From positions 24,581,799-24,641,798 of the forward strand of contig NC_087072.1 of NCBI RefSeq assembly GCF_026151205.1: a stretch of 60,000 bases of DNA, given 5' to 3'. Below are positions 1 through 10,105 of the stretch, one piece after another; position 1 is the first letter of the stretch, and each line of letters opens with the position of its first letter. A model generated the notes under the pieces. The model made no database searches. It saw only the letters and a program-made list of their open reading frames with translations, and had not been told where the DNA came from. A program made the position numbers and the translations under genes. Origin of the DNA: Bolinopsis microptera (Eukaryota > Ctenophora > Tentaculata > Lobata > Bolinopsidae).

Positions 1-876
1 TCAGCAGGTACATTTAAGTTCAAAACATTCTAATTCAATGTTAAAGATGACAGGAATAAGAAATAGTTATATGGAGGTTTTTAAGAAATTTGCGCAAAAT
101 ACGCGCCAGCATGTTATACGAAATTAGGTAAAAAACCCAAAATCGCCATATTCAGGTGCCTTAAAAACCATGTTAAAATTGAGTTAGAGATCTGAAACTT
201 TGCAGGGCGTCTAGACCTTGCCCAAGTCGACAGTAAAAAAAATTTCATGTTTCAGGAGTATCGGGAAGTGGGTTTTCTGGAACCCCTGTTTTACAACAGA
301 TTGTCGTGAAGTTATATAATAATATGTATAGACGCTTTTTGCAGTCAATTGTAGCCTACATTTAAGTGTCCGTAGATTCAAAAGTATAAAAGATACAGTC
401 ATTTCGAACCACAGGTTTTAAAGATAATCGTTTATACTTTACTTTACTTTATATTGAAAAATAATTTATCATCATCATCATCACTTGATGGCGTCATCAA
501 TTTAAGTGTTTTTAAAACTTGATTTTTGACAAAACAACAACTTTTCAAATCGATTTTACACCATTAAAGAGTAATTTTATTCAAAATCTGAGGACATTTT
601 CATCGTAGATAATTGTTTAAGCATTCTAAAAATCTACCGGAAAAGTTTCCTACCTTACTCCTTCATAAAGATATTTGCTATTGAAGTTAGTGCTTTTTTG
701 TAGAATAATTTTACAAAAACACAAAAGTTGTGAATTAGTATTCTCTGGTGTTGGGCTATCCCTTGGGTTGTGGAGCTCAATTTTGCTTCTTAAAGGTGTA
801 AATTGTGTTATAGGCTAGTTTTAAAGTTAAAAATCGAAAAGTTGCACACGTGGGGACACGCCCAAATCGGTCGCTC
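1..876. repeat. Left arm of a ~3.2 kb imperfect palindrome
   Basis: The sequence from the window start to about 876 reappears in reverse complement at 1537-3176, minus a 775 bp insertion in the right arm. The outer ~310 bp of the arm is an inverted copy of the ~540 bp repeat that recurs at 2872, 3294, 3837 and 6279. The inner part recurs without inversion at about 5700-6240. The arms are nearly identical, so the inversion is recent or kept alike by conversion. The true outer edge may lie beyond the window. Small open frames here are in repeat DNA and I do not call genes. Confidence 0.9.
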
Positions 877-1536
877 GCTTTTTCCATTCGATCACGGCTC
901 ACGAATTGTAATAAAGCTTATTGATTTGAAAAAGCGAGCGACCGATTTCATTCTCGGTATCAATTTGCATTAGCGGACTGTTCCTCAAATTAATATCATT
1001 TCCTTTTGTTTGGAAAAGAGAGACACTGGCAGCGGTACACTCTACCCATGATTATGGGTTTTGGTCAAATATCATCTCTTTTTGATTATAATGTCAGGAT
1101 AATTTACACAGCTAGTCGAAACTTCATTAACAAGGAGGTAATTTCGACGATTTCGAAATTCTGCCTTTGAAAACGTTTCCTTGTGTTTAGTTAGGTATAT
1201 CTGTCGATAACCGACTGAATATGGCACTTTTTACTCATTCAAGTTGGCATTAAATTCATATATAATGCCATTTAAATATCGTGGAAAGCAGAATATATTC
1301 GAAATCACGAATGAGCAAAATTCTCACCTTTCGCACGTGCAAACTTTGAGCGGACGTTGCGTGCGTATACAATATTGAATCACCGTAAATTTTTGCATAG
1401 TGGTATTTAATATATAGTTTGATAAGCATGCAAAGTTTCAGAAGATTTCAAAAAGAACTTGGATCACAACGGGACTCCAAAGTTGATATAAATCGTGAAA
1501 ATCAAAAATTTTAGTGATTTTAGCTATTTTAAATCA
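877..1536. repeat. Palindrome spacer with dispersed repeat copy
   Basis: This ~660 bp spacer holds an inner inverted pair, around 874-893 and 928-950, built on AAGCGAGCGACCGATT. It also holds a copy of a dispersed repeat with the landmarks GAGAGACACTGGCAGCGG and CCATGATTATGGGTTTTGG (1018-1065). The same repeat occurs inverted at 4710-4880, direct at 5060-5225, and in every intron of the 13.5-17.4 kb exon array. No gene is seen. Confidence 0.8.
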
Positions 1537-3176
1537 ATTTGGGCGTGTCCCCACGTGTGCAACTTTTCGATTTTTAACTTTAAAACTAGCCTATAACACA
1601 ATTTACACCTTTAAGAAGCAAAATTGAGCTCCACAACCCAAGGGATAGCCCAACACCAGAGAATACTAATTCACAACTTTTGTGTTTTTATAAAATTATT
1701 CTTCAAAAAAGCACTAACTTCAATAGCAAATATCTTTATGAAGGAGTAAGGTAGGAAACTTTTCCGGTAGATTTTTAGAATGCTTGAACAATTATCTACG
1801 ATGAAAATGTCCTCAGATTTTGAATAAAATTACTCTTTAATGGTGTAAAATCGATTTGAAAAGTTGTTGTTTTGTCAAAAATCAAGTTTTAAAAACACTT
1901 AAATTGATGACGTCATCAAGTGATGATGATGATGATAAATTATTTTTCAATATAAAGTAAAGTAAAGTATAAACGATTATCTTTAAAACCTGTGGTTCGA
2001 AATGACTGTATCTTTTATACTTTTGAATCTACGGACACTTAAATGTAGGCTACAATTGACTGCAAAAAGCGTCTATACATATCACCTTAATAACACCAGA
2101 ATGTGTGTGTGTGTGTGTCTGTCTGTCTGTCTGTCTGTCTGTCCGTGTGTAATTTCCGGTCGGTTATACAAAAAAAACGGTAAGAGTTACGGGACTGATT
2201 TTTTCGGTATAGTGTCGATAAAACTCTGATGAAGCCCATAGGAAATTTTTTTTTAAATCGGCCGATGGTAAGTGGTTTAATTGATGGTTTTGTACCACAA
2301 ATGTTACATAAAATTGCGTGAGCAGAACGGCAAGAATTACGGGGCTTGCTCTCTCTCTCATTACTGTGTAATATGTTATAGCTGCATTTAAGTAGCGTCA
2401 TAATTGGATTAGCCTGGAAGATTCGCTGTAATGTTATACCTTAAGCTTATTAGGGGAGGGGGGACTGTTATAAGTGTTTGGGGTCTGTTTGGACTGCAGA
2501 GAGAGAGAGAGAGAGAGAGAGTTCATACGACAATGTTATGCGTGTTTTCAAATATAATATGCGGGTGTGGTGCGGAGTTAACAAGGGTTAATTTCTATAA
2601 CGATTTAAATAAAAATAGAAAGCGGTTCAAGACGGGAGTGATGAGGTGTAATACTCGGTGTTCAGACCTTATGATCATGGAGTGTGGTGCCTCATGGCTA
2701 ATAATGACTTAATTATCCACAAGAAATAACTGATTATGAGATTATTGTTTAAGAAACTATTGGGTCACCTAATGCGGGTTTTGACTCAGCGGGTAATTAC
2801 TCCTACCCTTTTTAACTGCGGCAGTGAAATCCCGGCCGTAGGCCGGGTTACACTAGTTATTATATAACTTCACGACAATCTGTTGTAAAACAGGGGTTCC
2901 AGAAAACCCACTTCCCGATACTCCTGAAACATGAAATTTTTTTTACTGTCGACTTGGGCAAGGTCTAGACGCCCTGCAAAGTTTCAGATCTCTAACTCAA
3001 TTTTAACATGGTTTTTAAGGCACCTGAATATGGCGATTTTGGGTTTTTTACCTAATTTCGTATAACATGCTGGCGCGTATTTTGCGCAAATTTCTTAAAA
3101 ACCTCCATATAACTATTTCTTATTCCTGTCATCTTTAACATTGAATTAGAATGTTTTGAACTTAAATGTACCTGCT
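1537..3176. repeat. Right arm of the palindrome, split by a Helitron
   Basis: Reverse complement of 1-876, in two blocks: 1537-2081 and 2857-3176. Between the blocks is a 775 bp sequence missing from the left arm. Joining the blocks restores the left-arm sequence at its 322/323 junction exactly, so this is an insertion in the right arm and not independent divergence. Confidence 0.88.
2082..2856 (+). mobile_element. Non-autonomous Helitron, 775 bp
   Basis: The insert starts with TC (TCACCTTAATAACACC) and ends with CTAG. Just before the end is a 7 bp GC hairpin (2831-2837 with 2841-2847, loop GTA), 5 nt from the CTAG. It sits exactly between an A and a T, without target duplication, as known for Helitrons (5'-TC, 3' hairpin, CTRR, A|T target). 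The interior carries TG/TCTG and GA microsatellites (2102-2150, 2500-2522) and no Rep/helicase frame, so it depends on another element for movement. The hairpin-to-end spacing is shorter than the usual 10-12 nt. Confidence 0.85.
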
Positions 3177-3292
3177 GAACTACTTTCGAAAAAGTCTTAA
3201 TGCCTGGAAAACAATAAAGGGGATATAATAGTATAGGGGGTAAATAGTATTGTGAATATAAGGGCGACGGTAATGCTTGCCAGCATTGTGAT
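2872..3292. repeat. ~540 bp dispersed repeat, copy 1 (short form)
   Basis: Starts near CACGACAATCTG and ends near GCCAGCATTGTGATA. It matches the longer copies at 3294, 3837 and 6279 but lacks their GC-rich hairpin block. It overlaps the outer right palindrome arm. Confidence 0.75.
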
Positions 3293-3293
3293 A

Positions 3294-3834
3294 TATCACG
3301 ACAATCTGTCGTAAAACAGGGGTTCTAGAAAACCCATTTCCCGATGCTCCTGAAACTTGAAACTTTTTTTACAGTCGATTAGGTGAACGTCTAGACGCCC
3401 TGCAAAGTTTCAGATCTCTAACTCAATTTTAACATGGTTTTTAAGGCACCTGAATATGGCGATTTTGGGTTTTTTACCGAATTTCGTATAACACTAACAG
3501 TGCTGGCGCGTATTTTATGCAAATTTTTTAAAAATCTCAACATCACTATTTCTTATTTCTGTCATCTTTGACATCAAATTAGAATGTTTTGGACTAAAAC
3601 TAAATCTGCTGAACGACTTCCGATGAGTCTTAATGCCTGAAAAACTCCTGCCGGAGGCGTCGGCCTTCGGCCGCCGCCTCCGGCCGGAGTGCACGCTTCG
3701 CGTGCACGAAAGAGGCTTCCGACGTGTACCAAAGGGGGTGTAAAGGGGGTATAATAGTAAAGGGGATAGAATAGTAAAGGGGGTACATAGTATACCCCCA
3801 ATAAAGACACCGCTCGTGCTTGCCAGCACTGTGA
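3294..3834. mobile_element. ~540 bp MITE-like repeat, copy 2
   Basis: Bounded by TATCAC at the left and GTGAT at the right, a short terminal inversion. Inside are a GC-rich hairpin (3650-3684, one mismatch), a second hairpin GTGCACGC/GCGTGCAC with loop TTC, and a G-rich minisatellite with units like AAAGGGGGTATAATAGT. No transposase frame. The next copy follows head to tail. Confidence 0.7.
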
Positions 3835-3836
3835 TG

Positions 3837-4396
3837 TATCACGACAATCTATCGTAAAACAGGGGTTATAGAAAACCCACTTCCCGATGCTCCTGAAACC
3901 TGAAACTTTTTATGCAGTCGATTTGGTCAACGTCTAGACGCCCTGAAAAATTTCAGATCTCTAACTCAATTTTAACATGGTTTTTAAGGCACATGAATAT
4001 GGCGATTTTGGGTTTTTTACCGAATTTCGTATAACAGTGCTGGCGAGTATTTTATGCAAATTTCTTAAAAATCTCAACATAACTATTTTTTATTCCTGTC
4101 ATCTTTGACACCAAATTAGAATGTTTTGAACTAAAAATAAATCTGCTGAACGACTTCCGATGAGTCTTAATGCCTGAAAAACTCCTGCCGGAGGCGGCGG
4201 CCTTCGGCCGCCGCCTCCGGCCGGAGTGCACGCTTCGCGTGCACGAAAGAGGCTTGTAACGTGTACCAAAGGGGGTATAATAGTAAAGGGGGTTTAATAG
4301 TAAAGGGGGTATACTAGTAAAGGGGGTATAATAGTAAATGGGGTACATAGTATACCCACAATAAATGCAACGGTCGTGCTTGCCAGCACTGTGATA
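3837..4396. mobile_element. ~540 bp MITE-like repeat, copy 3
   Basis: Same architecture as copy 2. The GC hairpin is perfect: 16 bp arms at 4187-4202 and 4206-4221 with a TTC loop, followed by an 8 bp arm hairpin at 4226-4244, also with a TTC loop. Five units of the G-rich minisatellite follow. It ends at GTGATA. Confidence 0.7.
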
Positions 4397-4709
4397 TCAT
4401 TCTTAATCAATAAACATGATACCAGTCTTTTACTTTGCTTCTAATCAATTAATTATCATTCGGTATTTGTTCCTCCAGCTGGAAACTTTAATCTTTTGTG
4501 TCGGTTAATTTTGTGACAGTCCAGATTGGTCCTTGGCTCAGTGGTTGATGATTTGGTGTAAGCTGTGATGGAGATGCACTCATCTCATAATATAACAATG
4601 CATAACAATTTCACGTTCCTAGTCCTGACACAATTAGAGTCATGGATCGGGAAAACATTTATATTACAATAAATATAATAAGGATAATTCTTAATAAACA
4701 TATAATGAA
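4397..4709. other. No gene seen
   Basis: AT-rich sequence between repeats. A TGGCTCAGTGG string at 4534 resembles a pol III A box, but no B box or cloverleaf follows. Confidence 0.5.
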
Positions 4710-5225
4710 TTTGACCAAAACCCATAATCATGGGTAGAGTGGACCGCTGCCAGTGTCTCTCTTTCCCAAACAAAAGGAAATGATATTAATTTGATTGACC
4801 GTTCTCAAATGCAAAATGATACCGAGAATGAAATCGGTCGCTCGCTTTTCCCATTCATTCACGGCTTACGAATTGTAATAGGTTTCGATTGATTAGGTAC
4901 ATCAATCAGATGCTGTAAAAATCTCTTTGGGTTGCGTTCGGGTCGATACCTAGTATATCGGGGTAAGGGTGGTAGTTATTACTTATTGAATTAGCTGAAG
5001 TTTATTGAATCTTTATTGCCGAGTACAGCTGCCTTTGGGTAGTTCTTCTTAATCTATTACAATTGTAAATGAATGGGAAAAGCGAGCGACCGATTTCATT
5101 CTCGGTATCATTTTGCATTTGAGAACGGTCAATCAAATTAATATCATTTCCTTTTGTTTGGGAAAGAGAGACACTCATGGCAGCGGTCCACTCTACCCAT
5201 GATTATGGGTTTTGGTCAAATATCA
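4710..5225. repeat. Inverted repeat of the GAGAGACACTGG family
   Basis: 4710-4882 is the reverse complement of about 5060-5222, with a spacer of roughly 180 bp. Landmarks are the TCGGTCGCTCGC and GCGAGCGACCGA blocks and the two CATGATTATGGG motifs. The right arm has an extra TCA in the GACACTCATGGCAGCGG motif. This is the same family as the spacer at 877-1536 and the introns of the exon array. No coding potential seen. Confidence 0.8.
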
Positions 5226-6245
5226 TCTCTTATTGATTATAATGTCAGGGTACTTTATAAAGTCGAAATATAAACTGATATCTTCATTAATAAGGAGGAA
5301 TTTCAACAATTTCGAAATTTTTCCTTTAAAAACATTTCCTTGTGTTTAGGGAATCATATCGGTCGATCACTGACTGAATATGCCACTTTATACTCATTCA
5401 AGTTGGCATTAAATTCATTTATAATGACATTAAACTGTCGTGGCAAAGCAGAATTTGTTGGAAATCACGAATGAGCAAAATTGTCACCTTTCGCACGTGC
5501 AAACTTTGAGCGGACGTTGCGTGCGCATCCAATATTGAATCGCCGTAAATTTTTGTACGATGGTGTTTTATATATAGCTTGATAAGCATGCAAAGTTTCA
5601 AAGTATTTCAAGAAGAAATGTAATCACAACGGCACTCTAAAGTTGACAGAAAATGACGAAAACAGCAATTTTCAGTGATTTTAGCAATTTTCTATCAATT
5701 TGGGCGTGTCCCCACGTGTGCAACTTTTCGATTTTTAACTTTAAAACTAGCCTAATGCACAATTTATACCTATAGGAAGCAGAACTGAGCTCCACAACCC
5801 AAGGCATGGCCCAACACCAGAGAATACTAAATCGCAAAATTGACGTTTTTATAAAATAATTCTTCAAAAAAGCACAAACTTCAATGACAAATATCTTTAT
5901 GAAGGAGCAAGCTAGAAAAACTTTCCGGTAGATTTTCAGAATGCTTGAACAATTATCTAAGGTGAAAATTTCCTCAGATTTTGAATACAATTACTTCTTA
6001 ATGGTGTAAAATCATTTTTAAAAGTTATTACTTTGTCAAAAATCAAGTTTTAAAAACGGTTAACTTGATGACGTCATCAAGGGGTGTTCATGACGTCAAA
6101 TAATTTGTTTATACGATGTAAACTAAAGTGTAAACAATTATTTTCAAGACCTGTGGTCGGAAATGGCTGTATCTTTTATACTTTTGAATCTATGGACAAT
6201 TAAATACAGGCTACAATTGACTGGCAAAGCGTCTATCCCTGAATA
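5226..6245. repeat. Direct diverged copy of the 1070-2075 block
   Basis: Runs parallel to 1070-2075 with many substitutions and indels; for example GGGCGTGTCCCCACGTGTGC occurs at 1541 and 5702. Together with 5060-5225 and the element at 6279 it forms a composite unit similar to about 920-3290. The Helitron of the first unit is absent here. Confidence 0.75.
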
Positions 6246-6278
6246 TATGTATGTACTATGACTATGTATGTAAGTATG

Positions 6279-6809
6279 TATCACGACAATCTGTCGTAAA
6301 ACAGGGGTTCTAGAAAACCCACTTCCCGATGTTCCTGAAACCTGAAACTTTTTATGCAGTCGATTTGGTCAACATCTAGACGCCCTGAAAAATTTCAGAT
6401 CACTAACTCGATTTTAACATGGCATGGTTTTTAAGGCACCTGAATATGGCGATTTTGGGTTTTTTACCGAATTTCGTATAACAGTGCTGGCGAGTATTTT
6501 ATGCAAATTTCTTAAAAATCTCAACATAACTATTTTTTATTCCTGTCATCTTTGACATCAAATTAGAATGTTTTGAACTAAAAATAAATCTGCTGAACGA
6601 CTTCCGATGAGTCTTAATGCCTGAAAAACTCCTGCCGGAGGCGGCGGCCTTCGGCCGCCGCCTCCGGCCGGAGTGCACGCTTCGCGTGCACGAAAGAGGC
6701 TTGTAACGTGTACCAAAGGGGGTATAATAGTAAAGGGGGTATAATAGTTAAGGGGGTACATAGTATACCCACAATAAATGCACCGGTCGTGCTTGCCAGC
6801 ACTGTGATA
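6279..6809. mobile_element. ~540 bp MITE-like repeat, copy 4
   Basis: Starts TATCACGACAATC and ends CAGCACTGTGATA. It carries the perfect 16 bp arm GC hairpin (6634-6649 / 6653-6668, loop TTC), the GTGCACGC hairpin beginning at 6673, and a shorter G-rich minisatellite. Confidence 0.7.
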
Positions 6810-6896
6810 TCTATAATCACTAAATCGCAGTCTCTTTCTTTCTTTTTTATTGAAACTGGTAATCTTGTTTTGCTCTTATGAGTGGGTCAATCATTT

Positions 6897-6973
6897 ATTT
6901 TTAATTGTAGTTGACGAAATGAGAGTCTCCACTCAGTGTGGAGACTCTCATTTCGTCAACTACAATTAAAAAT
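6897..6973. repeat. Perfect 36 bp hairpin with 5 nt loop
   Basis: 6897-6932 and 6938-6973 are exact reverse complements around the loop TCAGT. It lies immediately downstream (minus strand) of the AATAAA at 6980-6975, so the expected cleavage site of the modular gene falls inside it. It could be a small foldback insertion or part of the 3' end signal. Confidence 0.9.
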
Positions 6974-6974
6974 T

Positions 6975-6980
6975 TTTATT
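6975..6980 (-). promoter_or_regulatory. Polyadenylation signal AATAAA
   Basis: AATAAA on the minus strand about 185 nt after the stop codon at 7164-7166, in an AT-rich 3' UTR. It is the first clear signal after the GPI-tail exon. Confidence 0.6.
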
Positions 6981-7163
6981 GAAACATTAAAAGTTGTCTA
7001 AAATATTACAATCTTAAATATCAAAAGTCTAATTATAGATTATAAATTCAAAAATTCGTCCGGGGTTTTGAGCTGTTATTTTTTCTATCACATCCCGATA
7101 AAACACCATGCTAAGATAGTGTTTTGTACTGTAGAACCATTCCAGTCCACACTCCACAGCAGT

Positions 7164-7294
7164 TTAGATGCTCATATTTACAGCAAACAGAAGAACGACG
7201 AGGAAAATTGAGCTGAATTTCAGGGCTGCTGCATCAGAGTGGTTATGGTTGTCTCCCTGATCACTTTTATCTTCTTCTTCACTTTCATCTTCCT
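7164..7294 (-). CDS. Last exon of modular surface protein: acidic linker and GPI tail
   Basis: After a CTTCAG acceptor the exon reads on in phase 1, like every upstream module. It encodes an acidic stretch (EDESEEEDKSD), a His/Asn-rich piece (HNHSDAAAL), then a C-terminal hydrophobic run (FSSIFLVVLLFAV) ending four residues later at TAA (7164-7166). Small residues, a short spacer and a hydrophobic end form the classical GPI-anchor addition signal; a very short membrane anchor is the alternative. This would place the F5/8-LDLa-TSP1 protein on the outer cell surface. Phase and strand fit the TSP1 exon at 7960-8130 directly upstream. Its link to the other exons is inferred. Confidence 0.7.
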
Positions 7295-7959
7295 CTGAAG
7301 GGGGAATTTAATTCAGTAAAAGATACCTTCACTCTAGAAATATATCGGCATGATCTATTTTATATGGCTTTGATTAATTATTGCAAGCTGCCACGAATAG
7401 ATATTGGAGGACTTCGCCGCTTCGACGCGCCGTGCGAACTAGCATTCTTGCTTCGCATCGCATCGTCGATCGTTGCTCTGCTTCGCAGAGCAACGATCTT
7501 GATGGGTTGACATCGTCAACCAAGAATAGATACAAATCTTATATTTATATTTAAGAACAATAAACCAGTAAGATATGGGTCAGGCCGTTAACCAAGTGAC
7601 GAGATCACTGACTGAGTGCTCGGATCACGTATCCGATGGATTTTGAAATGGTCATAACTCAGCCAAATTTTGAACAATGAACTTGAAACTTTGGGAAAGG
7701 TTTTAAATTATCAAGCCAAATGTCTGCAAAAATTTTTGAGTTCTTAGCTTAAAGCGTTCTCATTTTATGAAGACAATAGTGAAAAAGAGGCATTGTCACG
7801 CCACGCCCACTGTAATTAGGCGTGGCTTACGAAACTTTCAGGTAATCTAAGTTTGACCCATATCTATAATCTCTGAAATTTTGGTGCAATTTGGAGACGA
7901 ATTACGTGAGTTATTAAGAGGTTGCGTGTGGGTAGTCACTTTTGGGTTATTAAACGAAC
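7295..7959. other. Intron with two triloop hairpins
   Basis: Intron between the last TSP1 exon and the GPI-tail exon. It contains a perfect 14 bp hairpin with loop TTC (7468-7481 / 7485-7498) and next to it a 7 bp hairpin with loop ATC (7505-7521). The part from about 7600 belongs to the segment duplicated at 9265. Confidence 0.6.
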
Positions 7960-8460
7960 CTGGACAAGGACCGGAGTTGCAGTTTTGCGCCTCTGTCAAA
8001 CTTCCCTCACAATCAGCACCACCATTATCTGGGGCTGGGTCATTACAGCTTCTTTCCCTGGTCTGTTGTCCTCCTCCACAAGAAGTTGAGCACTCTGACC
8101 ATTCTCCAAACGCACTCAATCCTCCATCAACTATAAAGTTGAAAAACTGTGTTATATATCAATTGGTCCGTAATCGACCGTTCACATCTTCGGAGGTATT
8201 ATTTATCTCCACATCTTTGATCTTGTAAAGTTTTTACACTGAAATGCAGGACCGAGGTGGTCGATTACAAAATTGTTTTTAAAAAGCATGTATTTACTGG
8301 TATGATGCTTAAAGCATGGAATATCTATTGCACGATAACCCATTTGAGGAAGATCACCTGTGATATGAATATGATCATCAAATTTCGTATTTGTTGTTTT
8401 TAGCTTTTACACAACTTTCATTATCATAGACACTGATCTAAAGATATTTTGACATTTTTA
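7600..8460. repeat. Segmental duplication, copy A
   Basis: Matches 9265-10105 almost base for base, about 1.67 kb apart, and includes a TSP1 exon with both flanking intron parts. Differences are small indels, such as 3 bp at the acceptor and a few bases around 8220-8290. Confidence 0.85.
7960..8130 (-). CDS. TSP1 domain exon (downstream copy)
   Basis: 171 nt exon between acceptor TTTATAG and donor G|GTTCG, phase 1-1. It encodes one thrombospondin type 1 repeat: DGG...FGEWSECSTSCGGG, then QTRERSC, and a C-terminal NCNSGPCPG, with six cysteines and the W-x-x-C-S-x-(S/T)-C-G core. TSP1 repeats bind extracellular matrix and receptors. It is a near-exact copy of 9633-9803 (one visible residue change, D for N after RERSCN), so it arose by tandem segmental duplication. 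Confidence 0.88.
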
Positions 8461-9264
8461 CTGCTTAACGACTGCCTTTTTTGCTAATAATTATTGTACG
8501 AAAAATTAATTTACAAATTATCTGCTAAAAATGCAAAAAAAAAGATAGAAAATATTGGATTTTTGATTGTTTTGAATTGTAGGTTTATAACCTACGTACC
8601 AGGACGCGCGCCGAGTTGGACTCGTCGACGGTCCGGTAATATTTGAAACAAATATTTTACGAGTATCACCCGTTAAGTTTTGAATGCCTTCGAGCTTGAT
8701 TGACGATGTCAACCCTTCCTAGCTCGGTGCGACCCATGAGTAGTGCATCGCGCTACAACCTTCGAGTGTTCATTTTAATGTCCGTTTATAATATTAATTA
8801 TGTCCGTTCATTTAATGTCCGGTCAAATATGGTCCGATAAGGTATATCAAGATTTAAAGTGGACGGTTAGAATTAGGTCAAGGTGGTTAGCTGTAGAGGT
8901 CCAATAACGCTAAATTTGATCGATGATTTTACGGAATTTCGAACTTTTTGGGAATGATTTTTGAAGAAACAAATGTTGTCATCATTGGTTTATTATTATT
9001 ATCAAACTTTACACAAATCCAAAGTAGTTACTAAGAACATCCTAAAGACCTGATAAGTCTACTTAAAAGACTTGAAGAACTGAAAACTTACTATAAATGC
9101 AAAAAATGGAACTTGGACAATGGACCGAAGAAAACATCTTTATCGGTATCCAATCAATCATGATCAAATCTTCATCTCCTCAGTATGTTAGGTAAAGCCT
9201 AATGAACCTCATTAATACACGCTAACGCCTTACTCTTGATCAGATTGGGTAACGAGATCACTGA
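8461..9264. other. Intron between the two TSP1 exons
   Basis: No exon recognised. AT-rich, with a GC-richer patch at 8600-8760 that has no clear frame. Confidence 0.5.
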
Positions 9265-10105
9265 TTGAGTGCAGAGATCACTGACTGAGTGCTCGGATCA
9301 CGTATCCGATGGATTTTGAAATGGTCATAACTCAGCCAAATTTTGAACAATGAACTTGAAACTTTGGGAAAGGTTTTAAATTATCAAGCCAAATGTCTGC
9401 AAAAAGTTTTGAGTTCTTAGCTTAAAGCGTTCTCATTTTATGAAGACAATAGTGAAAAAGAGGCATTGTCACGCCACGCCCACTGTAATTAGGCGTGGCT
9501 TACGAAACTTTCAGGTAATCTAAGTTTGACCCATATCTATAATCTCTGAAATTTTGGTGCAATTTGGAGACGAATTACGTGAGTTATTAAGAGGTTGCGT
9601 GTGGGTAGTCACTTTTGGGTTATTAAACGAACCTGGACAAGGACCGGAGTTGCAGTTTTGCGCCTCTGTCAAACTTCCCTCACAATCAGCACCACCATTA
9701 TCTGGGGCTGGGTTATTACAGCTTCTTTCCCTGGTCTGTTGTCCTCCTCCACAAGAAGTTGAGCACTCTGACCATTCTCCAAACGCACTCAATCCTCCAT
9801 CAACTAAGTTGAAAAACTGTGTTATATATCAATTGGTCCGTAATCATATCAACCGTTCACATCTTCGGAGGTATTATTTACCTCCACATCTTGTAAAGTT
9901 TACACTGAAATGCAGGACCGAGGTGGTCGATTACAAAATTGTTATTAAAAAGCATGTATTACTGGTATGATGCTTAAAGCATGGAATATTTATTGCACGA
10001 TAACCCATTTGAGGAAGATCACCTGTGATATGAATATGATCAACAAATTTTGTTGTTTTTACACAACTTTCATTATCATAGACACTGATCTAAAGATATT
10101 GTGAC
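9265..10105. repeat. Segmental duplication, copy B
   Basis: Second copy of the 7600-8460 segment. It ends at about 10105, where the LINE fragment begins. Confidence 0.85.
9633..9803 (-). CDS. TSP1 domain exon (upstream copy)
   Basis: 171 nt, phase 1-1, acceptor CAACTTAG, donor G|GTTCG. Encodes the same TSP1 repeat as 7960-8130. Because the phases match, the two exons can be spliced in series to give two adjacent TSP1 domains. The predicted upstream partner is the LDLa exon at 13323-13442, with the LINE fragment in the intron between. Confidence 0.88.

Noticed and set aside
2220-2250. CTGATGA...GAAA string resembling a hammerhead ribozyme core inside the Helitron
   Set aside because: No complementary stems I or III and no proper stem II around it.
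3515-4348. Minus-strand frames of ~100 codons in the repeats near 3.6, 4.2 and 6.7 kb
   Set aside because: They translate GC hairpins and G-rich minisatellite units; they recur only because the repeats do.
4530-4570. TGGCTCAGTGG, an exact A-box-like motif suggesting a tRNA or SINE
   Set aside because: No B box, cloverleaf or repeat copies seen.
6605-6635. CCGATGAGTC...TGAAA in the ~540 bp repeats, also hammerhead-like
   Set aside because: The core has a changed base and stem II cannot pair; other copies do not restore it.
7881-8228. 115-codon plus-strand frame
   Set aside because: It is the antisense of the TSP1 exon and its introns.
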